NCBI GenBank assembly: GCA_037576195.1
Contig: CM075101.1
Location: 33,418,001-33,482,000, forward strand
Length of the DNA stretch: 64,000 nucleotides
Origin: Phytoseiulus persimilis
Taxonomy: Eukaryota > Arthropoda > Arachnida > Mesostigmata > Phytoseiidae
Direction of reading: 5' to 3'
The translations under genes were made by a program, and so were the position numbers. This document shows, in pieces, positions 9,667-19,600 of the stretch. Numbering within the stretch: position 1 is the stretch's first letter; every line of letters starts with the position of its first letter. The notes below the pieces were generated by a model. The model did not search any database and was not told where the DNA came from. It saw only the letters and a list, made by a program, of their open reading frames with translations.

Positions 9667-11039
9667 ATGCACGTGGAAATTTCGTGTCAACATACGGTCG
9701 AGGACGTGAATCTGGAAACCCAGCCGATGGAACAAGTAAGCAGACAGCTCTGCTCTTGGCTCCTGCTGAGCTCCTTATTTGTTGCAGGGCTGAGCAGCAT
9801 TCAATGATGTCTGAGCACAACTTCGCTTCCAGGTTTTTGATCCCAACTACAGTTTGCGAGATATATCCTTGAAACCACTCTCGTGGGAGGGCGCTCTGCC
9901 TCAGAACAATGCCGACGTAGTTTACCAACTCGGTGACTCGTCATTGCAAGTGTGAACCCTCAGAAGAACATCAAATGCGAATTCGGAGCATCGTGAATTT
10001 TTTTTCCCTATAATGTTGAGCAATGGTGAGGTTATTCCACGATTCCAGCTCTTCAATTGAGGATTGTAATAACTGTGAGGTCCGGAGCGATGATTGGGTG
10101 GGAGCGTTGGAGGAGAACAACATCCTGTGAGTCGTCCACGGATTTCAGCAATCCCTTTCGCATCTATCACTTCGACGTCTAAGAAACAATTCCTGCAGCG
10201 TTTCTCTGACCCAAACCCTTGTTCCATGTTTCTAGCATGTCCGGAATCCTCGACAAAATGGACGTTTTGGTATCGAGGCGCCACTCAGCATGGAGAGAGC
10301 GAAGGATTTTGGAAGAGAATTTCCTGTTGAAGATGGAAGCTCGAGAACAAAGGTTCGACTAGGAACTCATGGTAACCGCACGTAGACATGAATCTCAATC
10401 GAAACGTTACTGTGAGGCTCTCCCTGAATAATCGCTCCCTGATACTTTTTGCAGGCTAAACCAACTATCGAATATCATGAATCCTTCCAGAGCGAGGCCT
10501 GGAAACTTGGAGCTTCACTTTCGACAAACTAACGCTCCGCGCGAGGTCCCTCACGCAGCACCTCGGAAGTCTGAAGTAGTGCCTCACGGATCCCTAGAGA
10601 CTCACATCGGAGTCAGTTTTTCCGAACACGAACTATTCGAAACGCCGGATCTTATAATCGAGACCTCCTCGAAACACTCTTCTGCTTTCGAGGAATCATC
10701 TGCGAGTAAGTTCTGACGAGCCATGATTTTTCTGAGAGCTCGATCGATATTTGACTCTTGCGTGAATACATACCTGGGTAGCATAGTACAGACCAGGGAA
10801 ATTCCGCATTTTCAGAAACGTTCTCGAGCCTGATTGACATCGCTCCTGTCCTGATGGCCACCCGAGAGATAAGCGTCACCGAGCTGTCCGAGGAGCTGGT
10901 CGCCGGCCTTTTCGAGATACACCGACTTATCGTACCCGGTCTGGGCCGTGTTGATCCGGCATCTTTTTGGTCAGATGTTCTCGAGAGAGTCAAGCAGGCA
11001 GTAGCTCCGGCGGAGAGTCACCCTCCTGGATTCGGGTAG
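9667..11039 (+). CDS. Six-exon unrecognised protein with likely coiled coil
   Basis: Six exons join without a phase conflict: 9667-9735, 9833-9949, 10062-10126, 10236-10352, 10455-10705 and 10816-11039 (TAG), giving 843 nt or 280 aa. Introns are 97-112 bp. Donors include GTAAGC, GTGAGT and GTAAGT. The donor after exon 2 (GTGTGA) and the one after exon 4 (GTTCGA) are weak, and the exon 2-3 junction is the least certain part. The start MHVEISCQ was chosen because an in-frame stop lies just upstream. The middle is a charged helix (RRHSAWRERRILEENFLLKM, then MEAREQRLNQLSNIM) that would form a coiled coil. A serine- and proline-rich linker follows, then a compact helical C-terminus containing ELVAGLFEIHRLIVPGLGRV. 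I do not recognise the family; cytoskeletal or centrosomal proteins often look like this, but that is only a guess. An AATAAA at about 11289 may end the transcript. Confidence 0.6.
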
Positions 11040-13653
11040 CGTGCGAACCTCGGCCACGAAAATCGTTTCATTGTCCCTGTTCGAGATTCCGACGTAATCA
11101 TTGACTTTTCCCCGGACCAGAGTCAAGAACCATCAATTGCTCTACGTCACTCAGGTCGAAAACAAACTGTCAGCCGTTTTCATTACTTTACTAACCCGCC
11201 TTGCCGGACACAGTCCGTTTCGTGTTCTGCGTATCGATTCTGATTCGAGAACATGCTCGAGAGATGGATTGATCAGCGTCTACCGAAGAATAAATTGTTA
11301 TCTCCCATGAAACATAGTCCTCGAGCGCTTCCATTGAAAGATTTCCGAGCCTTCATCATCACATGAGTCTCAGTGATGGATCATGTGATGATGAACCTGG
11401 TGCCTCTGGACGACTCCTGGTCTTCACGATCTCGGCAGGGCTCCCGTGGGATGCTGGGCCACAGAGAAGAGCTCGACTACAGAAATGATCCGTCCGAGTT
11501 TCGAGCTATCGACGAACGGAGAAGTCTGGGAAGGATGATTGCGAATCGCTGGGGCGAAGTTATTCCATGTGGGATTCTGTTCATCGCGAGGGATGAACAT
11601 CTCCATGAAGTTTCCAACGCGTGTTACTTCCCGCTATCAGGACTGTGTGCTGAATCCATCCCCGGACCATGCCAATGAATGCAGAGCTTAGGCGTTTGGT
11701 ACTCATAGCTCTTTCCCGATACCATGATAACTGAAACATTGTGAGGATTTTCTTCCACTTTCCTCTGCGCGGGAGGCCCAACGGCGCGGCGCCTTGCGTG
11801 GGGACTGGGGTGAATCAATGATGTTTGGCTGATCTGAGGTATTTACCACTGAACTCACCAGTGGAGGATGATAGCTCTGACCGCCTGGTCTTGACATCGT
11901 TCATTCGACGATGCGGATCTGTGCGAGCTACAAAACTCGCTGATCACTCGGCCATCCCGACATCGTCATGATTCAGCATGAGGATTCAAGAGGTAAACTT
12001 TCAAATTCTCTCGTTGTATACCGAGGACTCACGACACGCTTCGTGTCGCGAGCGTATGGGCGGCAGGGCGATTGTGGCCCGTGCGCCGTCGCGAGTTGTG
12101 CTTCGCATTCGTACACTCTTCCGCTTCAAGAAGTAGAGAACTCTCGCGAGGACTCGTTAAGTATCATTACTGGCCGTTTCTTCATTGAGGCCAAGGAGGC
12201 GAAAGATTGAACAAGCGCACACACCTCGACATTGATGTATACCATCAGAAGATCCTTATCCTGATCCTCGTCTTAAATCAACGGCACAGGTTGCCTGTCT
12301 CTCAGAGTGTCACTGGAAAGTTTCTTGAACCACCCGTCTGGGCACCGAGATAGAATCTTTTGAAGTTTTGGTTACCTGCTTTTTCTTCGAGATGGTTCTG
12401 CGGTAGATTCCAGGTTCGGGGATAGCGCTGCGTGGCCCAAGAGATGAATTCGGGCCTGTCAGAGAGAAGATTTCGTTTCGGTGCGGGGACGGCTCCGAGA
12501 CGAGTCCGGAGGATTCGGGGGATGATTCCGAGTAGATCTTGGGATATTTCAGCCATGAAACCAATATGGGCTCGTGGGAATTTTCGCGACGATTCTGAGT
12601 CGATCCGGGAAGAGCTCTTGAATGGCTCAGAGATGAAATCGGTAGCGTTTCAAGGATGGGTGCGGGCCGATGTGAAGATGGCTCTGAGAGTGTTCGATAG
12701 TGAGCTTGAGTCAGTCAGGTTGTACGTTGAGGGAAATTCAACCTTACTCTTTAGAAGTCATCTTGGAAGGTTTCAGGAAGTCTGACCAAAGTCCTGAAGA
12801 TACTTATGGGTACATCTAGAAGAGCGCTTCGAAAATTGGCCTCAACGGCCTGCCTTCTTCGCTAACCCGCCCTCCGATTGTGAGTCTATCTGAACAGAAA
12901 TCGCTGCTCCACGGAACGAACGAGAATGATTCAACAAAATGTAAAACTCACGCGGCGTATAATAAGAAACTAGGAATCATGTGGATCTGAGCATACTCTG
13001 AGGATTGTTGAGAGTTGGTTTGGCGACGACTTTACTCATTTTGGGAGGATCACCAGGGATGGCCACGATGGTTGGTATCGAAACCGTGAATATTCGCTCG
13101 CATTCATCGTCGCTGCAGTGTTGTTCAGTGCTCTTTCATGGTAACGGAGTCTTCTCACATCGCACACGAGGCAAGAACCCGGCAGGAAGCTATTCGAAAC
13201 TGAGCGAATTGATTTCGCTTTGTTGCTTTGCTCGATTGGACAATGAATCGTCAGAAGATGGTTCCCGATGAGAGCTCCTGAGAACTTATCTCGTTGTATA
13301 GCGATGTCATTTTGTATTCTCTGGAGTTCCGGCTCGGTTTTCAGAGCAGAATGAGGGATCGATGGGAGCTGAACCCCCCCTGTTGTCACTGTCGACGAGA
13401 TCCGGCAAATCCAGGCAGATCTTCCAGGAACTTGGGCCGGGAGAAGGAAATCGAAGCTACCCCGGCGTTGAATATTCTCGCGAGATCCGAATTCTCGATT
13501 CTAGGCACAGCTGCCAGTAAGCACTCCTTCCTTGAGGCAATACCGTAACGATCAAACTTCGCGTCATTGGAAGTGTCGCCGCAAATCAGGATTAATGTGA
13601 ATGCCACTTCATCAACTCAGGAACTTCGGGACCTGAAAACAAGTTCCTGGAGA
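11040..13653. other. No firm gene over 2.6 kb
   Basis: Open frames at 11376-11678 and 12432-12785 on the plus strand and 13036-13389 on the minus strand look protein-like, but each stretch is also open in another frame and none has a matching splice partner. I cannot name a product. Confidence 0.35.
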
Positions 13654-14495
13654 TCATGCCTGTTTCTTGGAGTTGGAATACAGGACCCCCTTGATCACGA
13701 CATTTTCGATGACAGAAGAACGCCGACACAAATTCAAGTGGGAATAAAGCGATTGTTCGACACCGCCAACGTGTCTCTCCGAAAATTGTCTTAAGAATGT
13801 CAACAGCGCGGTCAACCAGACCTCACTGCGGAAGCATGCTCCAAGAAATTCTCTCGCTAGATTCCTGAGAGCAACCGTCAAATGGTCCCAAGTGCTCTCC
13901 GAACCCGTCAGAATGTTCAGGAGCACCGCAGCTACTTACAGAATATCCTCCGCAGCGGCAAGCTGACTAGCTGTGGAAGTGATTTCCTCGGATAGAGCCG
14001 TGGACAGATCGAACTTGGACAACAACTTGAAGCTCTCACTGCCTGCGACCATGGGAGCGACTCGATGAGACCGAATCCGGCACGAAATCGTGCATCTTTG
14101 CGCAGAGGCGGTGACGTACCCGATGAGGTTTATCCGAGGGGCGTCTATTGCTAGTTGAAAACTTTTACCAATAACTCGCCGAGACGACGTGCAATACCGT
14201 CGGCTATGGCAATTTTTGCCGGTCGAAAGACCACCTCTAAGAATCGAAAACTATAACTCACAGGAAGTTAACAGAAACTTCGGAGACGTGTGCAGATGAC
14301 ACCGCCACGGCATGTCTTTCGCCGCTGGAATGATCTGCGAGGAATCCTTGATGAGGGGGGCTGCCGACGGTTTAACCACGGACGCGCAACCGCTAGATCT
14401 CTGCGGTTTCTCCCTGCGGGCCTAGGCAGGGGTAACAAGTCCACAAGATGTCTCCTTTCTGCTTGATACTTGCAGAAACGAAGAGTGTGCAACAT
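13654..14495 (-). CDS. Four-exon unrecognised helical protein, 199 aa
   Basis: Reading down the minus strand, four exons join in phase 2 throughout: 14495-14470, 14360-14262, 14203-13940 and 13864-13654. They total exactly 600 nt from ATG to TGA. Donors are GTATCA, GTGAGT and GTAAGT; acceptors end CGGCAG, CCATAG and TCTCAG; introns are 109, 58 and 75 bp. The protein starts MLHTLRFC. Its C-terminal half is rich in leucine and alanine with helix-like spacing (SQLAAAEDILNLAREFLGAC, then VWLTALLTFLRQFSE). No signal peptide or membrane span is obvious. The family is unknown to me. The exact length and uniform phase argue for a real gene; the very short first exon is the weakest element. Confidence 0.5.
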
Positions 14496-15274
14496 AGGAG
14501 AAGGGGAGCGTTAGAAAAGTCGAACGAGGAGTGGATTTCGAGGGATCTGGGATAATCAGAGAGAGGGAGGGTTCGATCATCGTGTGGTTCAGAACTTCAG
14601 AACACATCTTCAACCAGCGGCGTGTGCTGCATGAGGCCAGCGAGGCTTCAGCCCCTTCCCAAGCTTCCAGAAACGCTATATCAAATAGGAAAGTCCAGGC
14701 CGAAGACCCACTATTTCGATTCTCCAAGGGTGAATCACCCCCTTGGTGGAGACATTTTAGCCCCCCGAAGTCGCAATCCTGGAAGCGCGCCCGACTCCAG
14801 CCGGCTCCGTATGACCCGACCAAATGCTACTTCACAGCTCAGACGATAGATCGAGCGATTTCACTATTTTTAAGTGACGCACCCTGAATGCTATTCCGAG
14901 TTGATGATGGAGGCAGTCTTCCGCGCGAACAAGTAATTTCCAGCCGTAGCATACGCTATTTCCTCCAACAAAGTCGCTGAGCCTTCCGCATTCTACACGT
15001 ACAATATAAACAGCTTATCAGACAGATACATCCTCTAGGCTGCACGTTTATCAATAGGCATTTTTCGTGGTCGTCCCTGGATAAGCAATTCTCATCGTCC
15101 CCGGTTATTTCAAGAGAGTGCACGTCAAAATTCCACGGTTTAAAATGTTGTAGAAAGGCTCCACTTCTTCGAAGAGGCCATCCTTTATCTTTGTGAGAAC
15201 CATCACCGCGCCATGCAGGGAGGGTTCTCCGAGTTTTGCGGGACGAACCGAGGAACACCAGCTTCGGTCTGGCA
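14496..15274. other. Gap between two minus-strand genes
   Basis: Two minus-strand frames are open here: one at 14956-15360 that overlaps the end of the next gene, and one at 14422-14823. They could be further exons of either neighbour, but I found no phase-consistent joins apart from the alternative noted for the upstream gene. Confidence 0.35.
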
Positions 15275-16687
15275 TCAATGCTTGACAACAATCTGAAAGC
15301 CGAGATCGTCAAACGCACTCCTTCGTATTCGCTGATGAGTCCGAAATACAGCTTCGACATTCAGACAGACCTCTTCAAAGCTGGGGGGTGGCTGGGTGTC
15401 GAGCATGAGCCGTGAAATCCTTGACCGTCCTGACGTCCCAGTTACCCGAATCCTAATTAGTTTCTCTCTAACCGCCAAATCCTCACGCTCCAGAGTCTGC
15501 GGTCACGACGGGTCCCTGTGAGAAGCATAGAAACTTACTAAAAGAGATATCCACTGCCGCAACGAGGGTGGAACCCATACGAATATACGGAGTCGTTCTC
15601 GTGCAGTGTATTTCCACAAATCTCCAGCCTCAGATGTGACGTGCGGAATACAAACATGGCTTGAGAATTACGGAAACTCACGAGCAAAAACTCGCGGGGA
15701 TCTGCTAAGTCCCCCGGTATGTGGCCGTATTTCGCGAAAAGCGCGCGCATCAGAGCAGGCGATGGCACGGTTGACGATTCTTAAGCAGTAAATTAACGGG
15801 AGAGTATTGGGATAAGAATATTGAGAACGATACTTTACTGTGAAGGACGGCTTTCGAAGTCCCAGAAGAATTATTGAAAACTTCAAGCGAGATAGGACGC
15901 GGGAACTCTTGGGTAACGTCGTTCTCGAGGGAAAGGTAGTATTGGTTGAGTTGAACTTCCGAAGTTCTATCGGCGCGCGAATCGCCATGCTCAATGAGCT
16001 TCAACGCATGAGGATTTAGCGGTGAGAGAGAGTGACTTGGATTCGGAAAATTGTGATTCGGGTGAGTTTGATTCGGATGACTGGGATTCGGGTAACTGGT
16101 ACCCGACCTCCTCGATGACATACGTTCCACGGGAAGCCTCCTAGCATGGCGATTAGTCATCATCAAAGACCTATACGACGAGTAATCGTGACAGGATTTA
16201 GAATCCTTCGAACACCTGAGAGGAGCGCTGAAACCCGAATTTTGTGGTTCGTTTCTGGCAACCACCCTTCGATCAGATGCAAGAATCCTGCTCCATCTAA
16301 AACTTGTTTCACTCGGAGAGTCTCGGTGCACTATTGGTGTCACTCGGAAACTCTTTACCGGGCCTCGAACCTTCGGTCCTGTCTGGAAACCGACAGGATG
16401 AAGTCGATACTCTGGTGTAGCTTGATTGATACCTTGACCTCTTTGGTTTATCAGCGATTCTCTTTGCTGTGTCGTACACGATTGACCTGAAGTATCAGGA
16501 ATCTTACTTGAAAATGAGCCAGCGGGAAACTGCTGTACCCCCTGTGGAATGGGACGTGGCCCGACCGGATTCGTCTTTCTCGCGAATCGAGATGTCTCTG
16601 TGAGACGTACAGAGGAAAATTGTCTCGGCTCGGGTTCTCATGTTCCATCTGGAGAAAGCTCATTCGCCTGGGCTCAAGGTCAGCCAT
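15275..16687 (-). CDS. Five-exon unrecognised protein, about 372 aa
   Basis: On the minus strand the exons 16687-16508, 16382-15839, 15779-15682, 15628-15539 and 15481-15275 join in phase. Donors are GTAAGA, GTAAAG, GTGAGT and GTAAGT, and introns are 53-125 bp. The protein starts MADLEPRRMSFLQMEHENPS. Exon 2 (181 codons) is basic and serine/arginine-rich, then carries a proline- and asparagine-rich repeat encoded by a 15-bp minisatellite. Exons 3 and 4 look globular (ALMRALFAKYGHIPGDLADP; ERLRIFVWVPPSLRQWISLL). The last exon could instead end at a GTAACT donor and continue in the frame that reads LYFGLISEYEGVRLTISAFR near 15340; I cannot choose. Parts of exon 2 are also open antisense and look protein-like there, but the four donors in phase favour the minus strand. 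The family is not recognised. Confidence 0.55.
16040..16099. repeat. 15-bp minisatellite, four units
   Basis: GATTCGG recurs exactly every 15 bp at 16040, 16055, 16070 and 16085, with variable bases between. The period is a multiple of three, so the repeat keeps frame inside exon 2 of the minus-strand gene. There it encodes a proline-asparagine-histidine repeat. The plus strand would read as an acidic D-S repeat. Confidence 0.8.
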
Positions 16688-19600
16688 CAGTACTGAGCAC
16701 ATCTGGTTGCCGGAAGCTCTAGGAAAGAGAGATGAAATTAGAGGAGAGATAATCTTGATGATGGGGGCTTTACGGAACAAGGCAGTTCAAACTTCCCACT
16801 CGAACGACATCTACGCTTCCTCTCGGGAAGGATCTGAACTTGCTATCTTCCTCCACGTCATCCACCCTTCCACGGAGCAGTCCTCGGTGTTCCCGCTCTC
16901 CCGGTCAGGTTACTCTCTCGCACTCATGGATCACTGTAGTTCGTATGTCTCTGCGAGCAGGGCTGCGGGTAGTCGTTGTGACAGCGGAATTGGATGATGC
17001 AACAGGCTTTGAGAGAAAGCAGTCTCATCAAAATAACTTTCTTAGAAGCGCAATCTGGAGCTCTTCTTGTTCTCTTTTGAGAGGCTCCGCGGTAGATGCG
17101 ACGACGCCGTAAGTTCCCTTTCGCTGGCGGACCGGGACAAGATTCTCGACATGTAAAGAGGCTTTATGAGATTTCGACCTCCGGAGAAACACCCTAGAGT
17201 GAACCCGCTTCCATCCTTGCCTTCAAAAAAGCACTCATAAGGGTTCTCCCACCACTGACAAGACAAGATAGAGGTCCTGATATTCCGCGTAGACTAGAAA
17301 ATATCGGCGAAACACTACGACCATCCAGACAGAGCGTCACCCACAGAGTAGTGGAAGGAAGTTATTCATGAGAAAGCGGCGGGTCGGTTCTATCTTCCTG
17401 AGGCCCTTGTAATTTAAGACCAACGCCGTATTCCGAATCAGTTGCATACGATGCACGGCTCTTGTGGAGAAACTTTCGCGCGCTCGTTCGGGAATGGGAC
17501 CTAATACGCCTCTCGAGCAGCGTGAAGCCTCCATCAGTCGCTACCAGATTCGTTCGGGCCGCGATGAGACCGAAAATCGATTCTACATCTGCCAAGAACG
17601 TCCCTGATAATCGCCGCCGTTGGAGTGGCTGTGCGGAGCGGAATTCAGACCAAGAGTCGGCGAGGTCGCTGTCCATGAAGAAATTAGGAGGCCCAACGGT
17701 GATACGAGAGAAGAGCCCACAAGAAACGGAAATAGCTTGACACTAGTTTCGATCTTTCGAGAAAGCCCACTCGTTCTTCGACGTCGGGACCTTTGAAGGC
17801 TTGTCCGATTCTCTGTGTGCCATCGCCTCCTCCACCGGAGCGACAATGATTTCCCCTTTTCGACGGCCGCGGCGGGTGGCAACAAAGCTCGGAACTTTGT
17901 ACTGGCTCGCTCGGAGGAAATAGCAAAGAAAGCTCGGAAAGTAACAAATGGCAAATATCGGACGAGACCAGCTGCAGATATTGGGAAATCTGAGTTATGT
18001 CGCGGTTTTCGGGCATCGATTACGAAGGCGCGATTTTTTCCAGCACATTTCGTGCGACCCCTGTTTTTGCTTCTCTGAATTGTCGCCCAAGGCTGTCGCT
18101 GTTCGAGATCATTGGGAGCCGTTTCACGTCGCAGGGAGCGATATTCCCAGCAAATGGATTTCGGCCGGGTTCTTTGTTTCTATCAAGACTGTCGTTCACA
18201 GGAGAAAATCTAGGGTTCTTTCAATGGGGAATATAGCTGCGACTTGTTCACGCTTACAATGGAGCGTTCGAAAACGCTATTGACCAAGAAAAGGAAAACG
18301 TGGCTCCTCCGCGGCCGCGGGACTGCAGGTCGGTTCGGAAATTCTCACCCCAAACGTCGTCCGACCTGAGAATCAAATATTCATCCCGTTTTGGGCACTC
18401 TCCCCGGAAGTATTCAAATTGAAGATTACGCGACTCCTTGCTGTGTGGCTTCAGTCGAGACAAGGGGGGAAGTCTCTGTGTTATGAATAAAGTCCAACTC
18501 GTCGCACTGCGCCCAAGGGCGACTAGGCGTTACGTCCGGCTTCGGTCGCTCGGAATTCGGCCAAGTCTCTCTATATAGGATGAGTCTGATTGGAGGCGCT
18601 GCGTTGTATGTATTCTTCCAACGATCCATAACCGATGTAAGAACTGGAATTCCACCTTCTGGAAGGCTTGTGATGGTTCGACAGGAAATATTCCCGTGAT
18701 CTGACTAAGTGTTTCAACAACAAGGCTCTCCTTCGATTTCAGATCAGCTCGAACGAGACGGCTCGAGGTGCAGCCCACAGTCGCCGAGCCGAGCTCACTC
18801 TCCTGCAAAAGTGATTGTCCCCCCATTGTTCTCAAGCAGATGCCGGAGCAGATTTTTCAGAATTAGCCGATCATGCGCATCTTGATTCTTCGAGGTCTCT
18901 GCTTCATCTCACCGGAAACTCGATAACAGAAAGGCTAGTCCTTGGGCAGATCTATCGTTATCAATAGATATAATAGGAAGCTGCACTGATATTACCAAAC
19001 TCTTCTCACAACGACGGCTGGTGTATTATTGGATCCGGGAACGGCGCCATCAGCTATTCTTACCAACATCTGCCCAGCTGGTATGCGATATGTGGATCTT
19101 ATTTGGGGAGACTCCTCATTCCTTATATGAGAAGAGGGCGGTGCGTGTGGTCGGGTGAAGTACAAATCAGGAGCCATTCATATGAAACCCAATTTGAACC
19201 GAAGCATTGAGAGAAGAAACAGCTCCTTTGTAACGTTGAGCTAACAAAGGCATTCCTGGCTGCACGTTTGTCGTCATAGGTATTTGACACTCTGTATGCT
19301 TGGGTGCCGCCTCATTGTCACGAGAAACTGCTCCAGTGATCACTGAACGCGTTTTGCTGTGTCGTCCTGTCGGCACAGTTGGTCGGCTCACGCAGAGACG
19401 GACAGCACAGAGCGCTGTTGACGTTTTCGAGACGTAAGGCCGAACGCGAGCGTGAGCGAGGGATACACCGCCAGCAAGATCAATAACTCATCTTCCCCTC
19501 ATCGGTCCTTCTCGAAGCGATTTCCCATCGACTGAGCTACTGTGAGAAACTGTGCTAAGAAACCGAATAAGCTGGACGAGAACTGGAGGGAGAGCGCGAA

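Noticed and set aside
11600-11818. Minus-strand IHWHGPGM resembling a multicopper-oxidase copper motif
   Set aside because: The rest of the frame lacks any other laccase motif and the plus strand is open over the same bases.
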